Part shown: positions 36,244-47,463 of the stretch, piece after piece
Layout of the letters: each line of letters starts with the position of its first letter
Position numbering within the stretch: position 1 is the stretch's first letter
NCBI GenBank assembly: GCA_938001865.1
Contig: CALLAW010000055.1
Coordinates: forward strand, 44,043-108,042
Length of the DNA stretch: 64,000 nucleotides
DNA from: an uncultured Saprospiraceae bacterium
GTDB lineage: Bacteria; Bacteroidota; Bacteroidia; Chitinophagales; Saprospiraceae
Reading direction: 5' to 3'
Program-made: the position numbers and the translations under genes
Notes under the pieces: model-generated
What the model was told of the DNA's origin: nothing
Databases searched by the model: none
The model's input: the letters and a program-made list of their open reading frames with translations, nothing else

Positions 36244-38040
36244 CTATTTGAGATTTACGAAGATCTGATCTTCTGTGATATGGATCGTACGCAATGCATC
36301 AGTCCTCTCGACGATATCACCACTACTATTCTCTAATCTGAGTACGCCTCTAGGGCAAACAGCAGAGCAGACACCGCATCCTACACAACTACTCCGTACG
36401 ATATCTTGACCTTTCTGAGCATAAGATCTGACATCGATCCCCATCTCACAGTATGTAGAGCAGTTGCCGCAAGAGATACACTGACTCCCATTAGTCGTGA
36501 TTCTGAATCGACTCTTAAACTTCTGTACGAGTCCAAGGTATGCCGCTAGTGGACATCCAAATCTACACCATACCCGATTACCCATCAACGGATAGAATCC
36601 TGTCCCTACGACTCCAGAGAATCCAGCCCCTATGAAGAATCCATACCAAGACTTGACCCCTTCGACATTGAGTCCCAGTATCGTGGATGTACCTGTAAAG
36701 TAGTGGTAGAGCACCATGCTCGTCATGATGATCGCAAATGCTAAGACTCCATGGATGATGTATCTCTCATACTGCCATGCTCTGAGACTCTTATCTGAGA
36801 GCTGTCTCCAGGGATCACCCAACGTCTCGGCTAGTCCCCCACATCCGCAGACCCAACTACAGTACCATCTCTTACCCATGAAGTAAGTCATCAGTGGGAT
36901 GATAATGATGATACCAATAATACCCCAGATCAACATGAATAGACCCAGTGATCCACTACTTGAGAGTTCTTTGATGTTGTAACTATAAAAGAAGTCATAG
37001 TCTAAGGGCCAAAAGTTTTTAAAATCAAACCATGGCTGATTCATCCTGACAAGGATCTCTGGAATCAAAAATGCAAATGCTGTCTGAAAGAACATCACTG
37101 ATGCGGTTCTGATTTTCTGATAAGTATTGTGTTGGTACTTCGTCAGCATACGGATACCCATGACGATGACGATCACGGTATACATCATCCCATAGAGGAA
37201 CCATCTGCTAGCACCATTGCCACTCAGCATCTCACTTACTGGGTTGACCATCGTCACCCAATTATCAATATAAGCAGGTGCCCAATAGAGTAGGACATAG
37301 AATGTCAGCATGTACGTCCCAGCGATCAGCCCCAGCCACCCAGTATTGACTGGTGATGAAGACTTCTTGGGTTGATGCTCTTTGGATCGTTCTCTGATGA
37401 AGACGAAGTAGGAGATCAGAAGTCCAAGTACTACAGTTACCAAAGGCCAGAAGAAATCTTGGAGTTTGAAAAAACCATAGACCAGTACACCTAGGATAGT
37501 ACCAAAGAGGTAGAGATTCTGGAGGGGTGACTTGAGACCTTTAGTCAGGCTATTGAGGTAGATGCCATTATGCTTGATTCCTTCATGCTCTAGGAACTTA
37601 GGTAGGATGAAGAGTAATCCACCGATAATGGCTAACCCAAATGTCAAAAAGAGAAATGTCAGTGGATTGTCCTTAACTGGTCCTGATGCTCCCTTGGTCA
37701 CTGCTTCGGAGATATAATTATTTTTTTGCCACTTCTGGATAGTATATTCCCATTTGGGGACACCCTCTGGAAGGCCAGCAGCTGCCTGAGCTTCTATCTC
37801 ATCAGCTGCAGAGTTGATTACTGACTTGTACTGAGAGATGAATGCAACGTTGGATGTAGGAGTATTGAGAAGTCCAGCAGCTTGGGCTGCCTTCATGATT
37901 GCTACTTTGTGATGACTCTGCTTATCGTCTACAGTGAGATTGTCTGATGTCAATGTGATCTTACCGATCCCTAGCATGGCTGTAAAGATCAGTAGAGCGA
38001 AGATAAATAAGATGAGTCCGAAGTATTGTAAGTATTTCAT
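36244..38040 (-). CDS. Membrane 4Fe-4S protein of the NosR/NapH/CcoG type
   Basis: This 598-residue protein has several membrane helices: one at the N-terminus followed by a soluble loop, then groups near the middle. The cytoplasmic-type motifs WYCSWVCGCGG and VWCRFGCPLAAYLG are typical of the NapH/NosR polyferredoxin family. Two classic 4Fe-4S clusters lie at the end (CISCGNCSTYC and CVGCGVCSAVCPRG). It should carry electrons within or across the inner membrane. The FAD-dependent oxidoreductase gene is 21 bases upstream in the same direction, so the flavoprotein probably feeds electrons to it. No heme-binding or terminal reductase gene is nearby, and the final acceptor is not known. Confidence 0.82.
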   Translation of the reverse strand: MKYLQYFGLILFIFALLIFTAMLGIGKITLTSDNLTVDDKQSHHKVAIMKAAQAAGLLNTPTSNVAFISQYKSVINSAADEIEAQAAAGLPEGVPKWEYTIQKWQKNNYISEAVTKGASGPVKDNPLTFLFLTFGLAIIGGLLFILPKFLEHEGIKHNGIYLNSLTKGLKSPLQNLYLFGTILGVLVYGFFKLQDFFWPLVTVVLGLLISYFVFIRERSKEHQPKKSSSPVNTGWLGLIAGTYMLTFYVLLYWAPAYIDNWVTMVNPVSEMLSGNGASRWFLYGMMYTVIVIVMGIRMLTKYQHNTYQKIRTASVMFFQTAFAFLIPEILVRMNQPWFDFKNFWPLDYDFFYSYNIKELSSSGSLGLFMLIWGIIGIIIIIPLMTYFMGKRWYCSWVCGCGGLAETLGDPWRQLSDKSLRAWQYERYIIHGVLAFAIIMTSMVLYHYFTGTSTILGLNVEGVKSWYGFFIGAGFSGVVGTGFYPLMGNRVWCRFGCPLAAYLGLVQKFKSRFRITTNGSQCISCGNCSTYCEMGIDVRSYAQKGQDIVRSSCVGCGVCSAVCPRGVLRLENSSGDIVERTDALRTIHITEDQIFVNLK

Positions 38041-38061
38041 ATTGATATTGAGTCTGCGAGG

Positions 38062-39399
38062 TTATTTTGATAGGAATGCAAGTACTCTTTTGAGACCTCG
38101 CTTAGATTTGAGTTTGAGATTTTTGCCAGATTGAGTGTTGTAGAGGTTGACGATATCTGATTCGTACTCTTTGTAAAACTCTGGGTCGAAATTAGCCATC
38201 CCTAGGTGCTGGAGTACTTCTTCGATATGTGTCTTATCAGCAATCCACTTCTCACATACCTCATGGCGGTATCTTACCCCCATCAAGTTGAATCCAAGTA
38301 CTGATTGAGAAGCCTTATCATAATTGATCCTGATTGCTTTCTCATTGTCAGAGTGTTGCCAATAGAGTGTAGCCATCGTCTCTGGGATCGTAGCTGGCAC
38401 GTCACCGTAGACTTGATATTCGATATCGATAAACTTGGCACTATTGAACCAGATCCCTGGATCGTAAGATACTGGTTGATCGCAGATATTGTATGCAACT
38501 GTCTCTCCCATCATCCTACCGGTGTACCAGATGGCTTCTATTCCACGTCTGCCAGGTCTTGGCTCTGATAGCTCTGCACAGTCACCGATGGCATAGACAT
38601 TATTCTGATTAGTGAGGAGGTGATTATTGACTTTGATCCCTCTCCCTATCTCCAAGTTAGTGTCTTTGAGCCAAGAGACGTTGGGGCTTACACCTGCTGT
38701 CAGTCCGACATATCCACATGCGATTTCTTCTTGGGTCTCTTTGACGACTACCGACTTACATCTGCCATTGCCATCATCTTTGATTTGATCTAGGTTGACT
38801 CCGAGTCTGAGGTCTATGTTATTCTTAATGATATGGTCACTGATCATTTTGGATTCTTCTGGAGGGAGTACATTGTTCCAGTAGGATTGTTCTCTGACGA
38901 GCAGTGTGACAGGGATGTGTCTTGAGTGAAACATTTCTGCCATTTCGATACCAATCAGTCCACCTCCTGTGATCACTGCTCGCTGCAGTCCATCGGAGTA
39001 CTCTTCCATTTGCTGGAGATCTTGGAGGTGATAGAGACCGCCTACACCTTTGAGGTCTTGGCCAGGCCAGCCAAATTTGTTAGACTTAGACCCAAGGGCT
39101 AATACGAGCTTGTCATATTGCATTTTACCTTGAGTGAGAGTCAACTCTTGCTTATCGAAGTCAATGTGTGAGACATGATCTTTGACGAGATCGATTCGAT
39201 TCTTATCCCAGAACCAATCCTCGTATGGCTTGATGTCTTCATATCTCATGTGCCCCATGTAGACGTACATGAGAGCCGTCCTTGAGTAGAAATATTTGGA
39301 CTCTGAGGAGATGATGGTAATCTTGTGATCGGAAAGCTTTCTGACCCATCTTGCGGCAGTAGTGCCACTGATGCCATTCCCTATAATTACGATATGCAT
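38062..39399 (-). CDS. FAD/NAD(P)-dependent pyridine nucleotide-disulfide oxidoreductase family protein
   Basis: This 445-residue flavoprotein shows the two-dinucleotide fold. The FAD loop IIGNGISGTTAARWVRKL is at the N-terminus, the NAD(P)H loop ITGGGLIGIEMAEMF is around residue 144, and the second FAD motif VYAIGDCAEL is near 270. This set fits the rubredoxin/ferredoxin reductase and nitrite-reductase-like group; no redox-active CxxxxC pair is visible near the first loop. The gene starts a two-gene operon with the membrane FeS protein, so NAD(P)H oxidation coupled to a membrane electron path is likely. The physiological partner is unknown. Confidence 0.85.
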   Translation of the reverse strand: MHIVIIGNGISGTTAARWVRKLSDHKITIISSESKYFYSRTALMYVYMGHMRYEDIKPYEDWFWDKNRIDLVKDHVSHIDFDKQELTLTQGKMQYDKLVLALGSKSNKFGWPGQDLKGVGGLYHLQDLQQMEEYSDGLQRAVITGGGLIGIEMAEMFHSRHIPVTLLVREQSYWNNVLPPEESKMISDHIIKNNIDLRLGVNLDQIKDDGNGRCKSVVVKETQEEIACGYVGLTAGVSPNVSWLKDTNLEIGRGIKVNNHLLTNQNNVYAIGDCAELSEPRPGRRGIEAIWYTGRMMGETVAYNICDQPVSYDPGIWFNSAKFIDIEYQVYGDVPATIPETMATLYWQHSDNEKAIRINYDKASQSVLGFNLMGVRYRHEVCEKWIADKTHIEEVLQHLGMANFDPEFYKEYESDIVNLYNTQSGKNLKLKSKRGLKRVLAFLSK

Positions 39400-39553
39400 A
39401 TTGTTCTGTTTCTTTATATCAAAGTGGGAAGATACGTTTATCTTATTATAAAGAGATGTCAGATAGGTGACTTAGTAATCTTATCGGTTTATAAAATCAA
39501 AATTATTCTCTTTATATTTACCCGACTTTAGAATTTTAATTAAAAATATAGAA

Positions 39554-41524
39554 ATGAAAAAATTTTTACAATTTGTATTTGCCGTTGTTGCAACAACAGG
39601 CTTATTTGCTCAAGAAACAGTATGGTCTGAGGACTTTGAGGCTGGAATGCCTGCTGGTTGGTTCGCAGAAAGCGGATGGGAATTCGGTAATGCTGCTACA
39701 TTAAGTAGTTCATTTTTTGGAATACCAGCAGGAACAGGTAACATTTGGAGTACCAATGATGATGCTGTAGGAAGTGGTGTCGATGATTCTGGTAGATTAG
39801 TGACATCAGCTATTGATCTATCAGGTGTAGATGCTAATTCTTTTGTTGTCCTTTCATTTGATCATTACTGGGTCAATGGAGATTATCAAGGTGCTGACGA
39901 AACTGCTAAGGTACTCGCAAGTACAGATGGTGGTTCTTCATTCACTGAGCTCATTGACTTAGAGGAATTTGGAGTAACACAAATAGGTGGCGGAGATGCC
40001 TTTGCTACCCAGAGTGTAGCGTTGGAAGGTGCTGCAGGTGGAGAAGTCATCTTAGCATTTGATTATGATGATGGTGACGGATGGAACTTTGGTTTCGCTA
40101 TTGATAATGTCAGTATTAGTGTAGTGTCTAATGCTAAAGATGCAAGATTAGCTGGTATAGAAGGATGGAGATTTGTAGATTCAGGTGCTGGTCTTGCAAG
40201 TACTCTTGAGGTGACTAATGAAGGGTTTGAGACGATTAATTCATTAGATGTTGAGATTCTTGATGCTACAGGTAGCTTAGGGATAACAACAATCGACGGA
40301 TTAGATATTGCTTTTGGAAGTTCAGAGCAAGTTGACTTGTCATTTGATTATGACATAAGTGTAAGTCAGGAGTATGCAATCACGTACGATATCATCAATG
40401 TGAATGGCGGAGCTGACGAAGTAGTAGAGAATAACCAAGGAGAGCAAGTATTTGTAAGTGTTGATACTCCTCCAACTAGAAGATGGTTTATCGAAGAGTT
40501 GACAGCGCCAGGATGTACTTGGTGTCCAAGAGGAGCTGTATTTATGGAAACAATGGAAGAAGAATTTCCAGATAAGTTCGTAGGTGTAGCTGTACACGGT
40601 AACTTCGGTGGTGTATCACCGATGATGGTAGAAAGTTATGTAACACCATTCTGGGAATTGAATGGTCAAGCTTACCCTACAATGTCTGTCGAGAGAGATT
40701 TGGGTGGAGAGAGTATCCCTGGCCTTGACAACATGGTAGTAGTTGGTCAAGCTATCGAAGATTTCTATACGGCAAGAGTAGCACCAGGTGGTGTAGAAGT
40801 ATCTGCTCAGGTAGATGACAAAGATAGAATGCTCAATATCACAGCAGATGTAGAGTGGAGAGCTAATCACAGTGGTGACTATTCTCTTGTAGTGATCATA
40901 TCAGAGGATGGTGTGACTGGTACTACATCAGATTACAACCAGATTAACGCTTATGCAAATAACTCAAATGGACCAATGGGAGGTTACGAATTATTACCTA
41001 GCCCAGTTCCTGCTGCAGATATGGTATATGATCACGTATTGAGAGATTCTCCAACAGGATTTGATGGAGATGGTTCTGTATTCGCTGGAACATTTGCAGT
41101 AGGTGAGGTTAATACTGCTGAATATACGTACCAAGTACCAGAAGAGTATGATCTACAGGAACTCAATGTACTAGCTATCATCATTAACAATGAGACAGGT
41201 GCAGTAGTTAACTCTGTGATCAATAGAGAAGTTGCAGTATTATCATCAGCTGATGACTATGCACTAGAAGGTGTAGATATGGTTATCCAACCAAATCCTG
41301 CAAATGATGTCTCTTATGTCAGTCTGAATATTGCTGAGCAATCAGATGTGCAGTTGACACTAAGAAATACTCTTGGACAGGTAGTATCACAGAATACGTA
41401 CTCAAGCATCACTGGTACTAATGTACTTCCTATCCAAAGAAATGACTTGGATCAAGGAACGTATTTCGTAACAGTAACAATCGATGGGAAGAGTGCAACT
41501 CAGAGGGTAATATTTGCAAACTAA
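39554..41524 (+). CDS. T9SS-sorted protein with an adhesin-like (choice-of-anchor J) domain and an Omp28-like thioredoxin domain
   Basis: This 656-residue protein has a signal peptide (MKKFLQFVFAVVATTGLFAQ). Its first domain (ETVWSEDFEAGMPAGWF, SFDHYWVNG, DDGDGWNFGFAIDNVSI) is of the cleaved-adhesin or choice-of-anchor J type. A short beta-rich linker follows, and then an Omp28-related thioredoxin-like domain (RRWFIEELTAPGCTWCPRGA) with a CTWC redox pair and cis-Pro region YPTMSVERD. A type IX sorting tail ends the protein (MVIQPNPANDVSYVSLN to RVIFAN). The likely role is a surface or released protein with possible disulfide or cysteine chemistry. The next gene, another T9SS protein, lies 28 bases downstream. 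Confidence 0.85.
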   Translation: MKKFLQFVFAVVATTGLFAQETVWSEDFEAGMPAGWFAESGWEFGNAATLSSSFFGIPAGTGNIWSTNDDAVGSGVDDSGRLVTSAIDLSGVDANSFVVLSFDHYWVNGDYQGADETAKVLASTDGGSSFTELIDLEEFGVTQIGGGDAFATQSVALEGAAGGEVILAFDYDDGDGWNFGFAIDNVSISVVSNAKDARLAGIEGWRFVDSGAGLASTLEVTNEGFETINSLDVEILDATGSLGITTIDGLDIAFGSSEQVDLSFDYDISVSQEYAITYDIINVNGGADEVVENNQGEQVFVSVDTPPTRRWFIEELTAPGCTWCPRGAVFMETMEEEFPDKFVGVAVHGNFGGVSPMMVESYVTPFWELNGQAYPTMSVERDLGGESIPGLDNMVVVGQAIEDFYTARVAPGGVEVSAQVDDKDRMLNITADVEWRANHSGDYSLVVIISEDGVTGTTSDYNQINAYANNSNGPMGGYELLPSPVPAADMVYDHVLRDSPTGFDGDGSVFAGTFAVGEVNTAEYTYQVPEEYDLQELNVLAIIINNETGAVVNSVINREVAVLSSADDYALEGVDMVIQPNPANDVSYVSLNIAEQSDVQLTLRNTLGQVVSQNTYSSITGTNVLPIQRNDLDQGTYFVTVTIDGKSATQRVIFAN

Positions 41525-41552
41525 GAGTTACTTACTTCAACATTAATAAAAT

Positions 41553-42278
41553 ATGAGTATTATGAAAAATTTAGTAACAATAATAATCATTGGATTGTCT
41601 TGTATCACGTTGATGTCAGCTCAGTTGACACTCGTAGATGGCCAAGACTTCAATATCCAAGGGACTACCTTAGAATCTTCAATCTCTAGCTCTATCTATA
41701 TGGCTGTAGGTGATGCGGATATTGGGGAGTTTTTCTGGGCAATAGAGAGAGATGATAATATGTCTTCAGACTGGGAGTTCAGCGTATGTGACTTAGTCAC
41801 TTGCTATCAGTTTGGTGTAGAGTCTTGTCCATTGGATAAGCCCAATGTAATAGGGATGCAGGATACAGTATTCTTCTCAGTATACCTCAATAATAAGCAG
41901 ATAGAGGGCACGAGTGGTCTCAATCTCAAGTTGTGGCCCAAAGGTGATCCTGACAACCCACTCCTAGAGGTGCCACTCTCGTTTGATGTTGCATTTGCGT
42001 CAAGCACTATAGACACTGAGATAGTTACTGGTATCAATATCTCACCTAATCCTGTGATCGATATCCTCTCTGTGGACGTAGTGGTAAGTGAAGGCAGTGA
42101 TGTCCAATTAGAGGTAATCAATGCCATGGGACAAGTCGTAGTGAATCGATCAGTAAATCTCAATCAAGGAGCTAACACTCTGACATTTGATGCAGCTGAT
42201 TACAGCAATGGTGTCTATTCGATTATAACTCGATCTGATGCGGGTATCACGACTACTAAATTTTTCGTAGCAAAGTAG
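41553..42278 (+). CDS. Small T9SS-sorted secreted protein
   Basis: This 241-residue protein has a signal peptide (KNLVTIIIIGLSCITLMSAQ); ATG 41553 or ATG 41562 may be the start. Its beta-rich middle holds the phrase GEFFWAIERDDNMSSDWEFS and two cysteine pairs (VCDLVTC and CPLD), close in style to the protein at 30771-31487. A type IX sorting tail begins INISPNPVIDILSVDVVV. It lies 28 bases after the Omp28-like gene and before a strong terminator, so the two are one transcript. Function unknown; an accessory to the Omp28-like protein is a reasonable guess from position alone. Confidence 0.8.
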   Translation: MSIMKNLVTIIIIGLSCITLMSAQLTLVDGQDFNIQGTTLESSISSSIYMAVGDADIGEFFWAIERDDNMSSDWEFSVCDLVTCYQFGVESCPLDKPNVIGMQDTVFFSVYLNNKQIEGTSGLNLKLWPKGDPDNPLLEVPLSFDVAFASSTIDTEIVTGINISPNPVIDILSVDVVVSEGSDVQLEVINAMGQVVVNRSVNLNQGANTLTFDAADYSNGVYSIITRSDAGITTTKFFVAK

Positions 42279-42330
42279 ATTTAGAATATTTGTTCTAGAG
42301 ATTTCTAGAATGAATACTCGATAGATATAG

Positions 42331-42366
42331 GAGACTGATCACATTGTGGTCAGTCTCTTTTTTTTG
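42331..42366 (+). terminator. Rho-independent terminator after the T9SS pair
   Basis: A 12-base stem with a single G-T pair (GAGACTGATCAC / GTGGTCAGTCTC) and a 3-base loop is followed by TTTTTTTTTG. Confidence 0.9.
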
Positions 42367-42506
42367 TTCAGTCTAGCTAAATGCTAAAGGTGGAACCTCG
42401 CCACCTCCTCGCGAGTACTCTCACACATGAATGACTCCGTGTGATGAATAAAGAAGAGTAATAATTGTAATCAAGATTTCGAGTCACAATAATATTAAAT
42501 TAGGTG

Positions 42507-42514
42507 TATTTTTG
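42507..42514 (+). promoter_or_regulatory. Candidate -7 promoter element of katG
   Basis: TATTTTTG fits the Bacteroidota consensus TAnnTTTG, about 33 bases before the katG start codon. No clear -33 element stands at the right spacing. A nearby 6-base inverted repeat (TCACAC...GTGTGA, 42421-42444) could be an operator, but this is weak. Confidence 0.35.
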
Positions 42515-42531
42515 TGTGATCAATAATTTAA

Positions 42532-44742
<2,211 letters not shown>

Positions 44743-44768
44743 GCAGATGAGTATAAAATAATCGACAG

Positions 44769-44804
44769 GGGAGGTTGCCAATCAGGTAGTCTCCCTTTTT
44801 TTTT
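44769..44804 (+). terminator. Rho-independent terminator after katG
   Basis: An 11-base stem that includes several G-T pairs (GGGAGGTTGCC / GGTAGTCTCCC) with a 5-base loop is followed by a run of nine Ts. Confidence 0.8.
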
Positions 44805-44876
44805 ATTGATGAGTAGAGGTATCACAGGCAGTCAATCATCCAAGAGATCAGATCACTTGGATCAGATCAGTCTGCT

Positions 44877-45560
44877 CTAATCACACGGAGTAATCATTCG
44901 TTCTTTGTAATACTTGAGGAGTACTGCTACTTCATCATAGTTTTTGTTCTTTACTGAGATATCCGATAGTCTTGGCAAATGCTCAGCATAGAATATCTCA
45001 TTATTAGCCATCTCAAAGAGGTTACTCGCAAAAGAATGTGGATAAGGAAATGTCGAATCAATCTCTAGAATTACATCTGCGATCTTTTGAATCAATATCT
45101 TATAATTCTGAAAGAAACCATGCTGATATTCTTTGTCAATATCCTTGGTATGATATGCCTTAGATGATTCGGTGATGATGATTCTATGGAGGATCTTCTC
45201 ATTGACAAATTCTACAGAGGGATTCTCCTTGGTGGCATCGACTAAGTTCTCTATGATCAAGTCGAGCTTGCGACTCGGGTCGTCAATATTCTTAGTATTG
45301 TAATCTATCAGGAATGAGACCCAATTCCAGTACCAGACCACCAGATACAGTAAGAGCAGATGTTTGTTCTCAAAGTACCTGTAGAGAGTAGTCTCATTAG
45401 AGTCCATATTCTGAGCTAATTTCTTAAAGGTAAATGCCTCAAAACCAATCTTATCAAAGAGGATAATACTCTGAGAAATTATTTTCTTTCCGATTTTGCT
45501 CTCTAAAGGATCTTTTAGGTAGAGTCCCTTTGGGATATTTTTTTCGGATAATAAGAACAT
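44877..45560 (-). CDS. TetR/AcrR family transcriptional regulator
   Basis: This 227-residue protein has a TetR-type N-terminal HTH: IISQSIILFDKIGFEAFTFK, then KLAQNMDSNETTLYRYFENK. A helical ligand-binding region of about 150 residues follows. It is divergent from the SulP transporter gene, and the 125 bases between the two hold a long palindrome listed next. Local control of the transporter, with autoregulation, is the natural inference. The effector ligand is not readable. An anion or a related metabolic signal would fit the neighbour. Confidence 0.87.
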   Translation of the reverse strand: MFLLSEKNIPKGLYLKDPLESKIGKKIISQSIILFDKIGFEAFTFKKLAQNMDSNETTLYRYFENKHLLLLYLVVWYWNWVSFLIDYNTKNIDDPSRKLDLIIENLVDATKENPSVEFVNEKILHRIIITESSKAYHTKDIDKEYQHGFFQNYKILIQKIADVILEIDSTFPYPHSFASNLFEMANNEIFYAEHLPRLSDISVKNKNYDEVAVLLKYYKERMITPCD

Positions 45561-45628
45561 AGGTGAACAATCTTTGTTACGATCTCTTGTAAAGGTATAA
45601 TTAATACTACCATATTGGATTTCTTTAC

Positions 45629-45662
45629 TAACAAAAATATTAGTATTACTAATGTTTTGTTA
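45629..45662. promoter_or_regulatory. Palindromic operator candidate between tetR-type gene and sulP-type gene
   Basis: TAACAAAAATATTAG and CTAATGTTTTGTTA form a near-perfect inverted repeat around TATTA. On the - strand, TATTTTTG (45639-45632) fits the -7 element of the regulator gene and lies inside the left arm. A bound dimer would thus block the regulator promoter and probably the transporter promoter. Confidence 0.7.
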
Positions 45663-45685
45663 TCTTTAAAAAAAAAGTAAAAGCT

Positions 45686-47284
45686 ATGAATACACCATTT
45701 AACAGTTTGCGGAATGACATTCCAGCATCGATAATAGTCTTCTTGGTAGCAGTGCCGTTGTGTTTAGGGATTGCCTTAGCATCAGGTGCTCCATTATTCT
45801 CCGGTATCATTGCGGGGATAGTTGGGGGGATAGTCTGTGGAGTATTGAGTGGATCCCAATTGGGAGTAAGTGGGCCTGCTGCAGGTCTAGCAGTCATCGT
45901 ATTGACTGCGATTCAAGATTTAGGAGCATTTGAGACATTTCTATTAGCAGTAGTGTTTGCAGGTGTATTTCAGTTTATCTTGGGAGTATTGAAGGCTGGC
46001 ATTGTTGGATATTACTTTCCAGATGCGGTGATTAAGGGCATGTTAGCCGGTATAGGTGTGATTATATTTCTGAAGCAAATCCCACATGCTTTTGGATATG
46101 ACAAAAATTATGAAGGGAGTTTGTCATTTGCTCAGAATGATGGCCACAATACATTTTCGCAATTCTATTACATGTTAGAGAGTATCACTCCTGGTGCTAT
46201 CATTATTGCTGGATTATCAGTAGCGATATTGATATTATGGGAGCAGAAATTCATGAAGGAAATTTCAGTATTCAAAATCATCCAAGGTCCACTCGTGGTA
46301 GTGGCATTGGGCATTATATTGAATCTTGCATTTTCGGGTTCATCGCTGGGGCTGAGTGCTGATCAAGTAGTATCGATACCTGTGGCTGATAGTCTTACAG
46401 GGTTTATCAATCTATTTACTTTACCAGATTTTACACAGTGGAATAATCCTCAAGTGTATACAGTAGCGATAACGATCGCAATCGTCGCATCATTGGAGAC
46501 CCTCCTTTGCTTAGAGGCGACTGATAAGTTGGATCCACTCAAGAGAGTCAGCCCTGCTAACAAAGAGTTGAGAGCTCAAGGAATCGGTAACTTAGTATCA
46601 GGTCTAATCGGTGGACTTCCTATCACGCAAGTAATTGTGAGGAGTAGTACCAATATCCAGTCAGGAGGTAAGACCAAAATGTCAGCGATATTACATGGAT
46701 TTATTTTGCTCGGTAGTGCTATGTTTATTCCCAACTTATTGAATCTCATACCACTCTCAAGTTTAGCAGCTATCCTTCTACTTGTCGGTTATAAGTTGGC
46801 TAAGCCTTCACTATTCAAGCAGATGTTTAAGACTGGATGGACTAATTTCATTCCTTTTGTAGTAACAATACTGGCAATTGTCTTTACGGATCTCTTAGTT
46901 GGTATCGGTATTGGTATGGCTGTGGCGATTTTCTATATTTTATATGAAAATTACAAGAAGCCATTCTTCTTTGAACAAGGACAACAATTTGGTCAGAGTG
47001 GAAATATTACATTAGAATTGTCAGAAGATGTATCATTCCTCAACAAAGCAAATATTCAGAGAGCTTTGCAGATTATCCCTGATGGCTCTACAGTGACAAT
47101 AGATGCTTCTAAGTCAGTGAATATCCACTATGATGTCATCGAGATCATCAAAGAATTTGAGATAAACGCTAAAGAAAGAAATATAGAGGTAAATATTATC
47201 AGCAGAACTCAGAAGGGAGACGATTCACCAATGAAGACACTAGAAGATTCTGTCAATAAATATAATCTAGATCCTGTGATATAA
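45686..47284 (+). CDS. SulP/SLC26 family anion transporter with STAS domain
   Basis: This 532-residue protein begins with the SulP core (NDIPASIIVFLVAVPLCLGI, SGSQLGVSGPAAGLAVIVLT) and has about 11-14 hydrophobic segments. A cytoplasmic STAS domain follows from about residue 440 (GNITLELSEDVSFLNKANIQ, VTIDASKSVNIHYDVIEIIK). SulP proteins move sulfate, bicarbonate, chloride or dicarboxylates; this subtype is common in Bacteroidota and its substrate is often unassigned. The gene is divergent from a TetR regulator with an operator-like palindrome in between, and a strong terminator follows. No sulfate assimilation gene is adjacent, so bicarbonate is as likely as sulfate. Confidence 0.9.
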   Translation: MNTPFNSLRNDIPASIIVFLVAVPLCLGIALASGAPLFSGIIAGIVGGIVCGVLSGSQLGVSGPAAGLAVIVLTAIQDLGAFETFLLAVVFAGVFQFILGVLKAGIVGYYFPDAVIKGMLAGIGVIIFLKQIPHAFGYDKNYEGSLSFAQNDGHNTFSQFYYMLESITPGAIIIAGLSVAILILWEQKFMKEISVFKIIQGPLVVVALGIILNLAFSGSSLGLSADQVVSIPVADSLTGFINLFTLPDFTQWNNPQVYTVAITIAIVASLETLLCLEATDKLDPLKRVSPANKELRAQGIGNLVSGLIGGLPITQVIVRSSTNIQSGGKTKMSAILHGFILLGSAMFIPNLLNLIPLSSLAAILLLVGYKLAKPSLFKQMFKTGWTNFIPFVVTILAIVFTDLLVGIGIGMAVAIFYILYENYKKPFFFEQGQQFGQSGNITLELSEDVSFLNKANIQRALQIIPDGSTVTIDASKSVNIHYDVIEIIKEFEINAKERNIEVNIISRTQKGDDSPMKTLEDSVNKYNLDPVI

Positions 47285-47325
47285 TTCGGGAAAGAAATAG
47301 TTACTCCATTAAATCTAAAGATTAT

Positions 47326-47360
47326 GAGACTTATCTCTTGAGTGAGGTAAGTCTCTCTTT
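47326..47360. terminator. Terminator between convergent SulP and Nramp-like genes
   Basis: A 12-base stem with one G-T pair (GAGACTTATCTC / GAGGTAAGTCTC) and a 6-base loop is followed by TCTTTGTTG on the + strand. Confidence 0.75.
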
Positions 47361-47463
47361 GTTGAAGAGTATAGGGCACATAGGGTACAAGACTTCTAAA
47401 GATTGCAATGAGAGAGGTCATTCCCTTCTAAAGTCATTGACATTAACTGGCACGCTGTATAGC

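Noticed and set aside
42421..42444. TCACAC...GTGTGA inverted repeat as a peroxide regulator site for katG
   Set aside because: It is only 6 bases per arm, lies about 100 bases from the start codon and does not match known OxyR or PerR sites.
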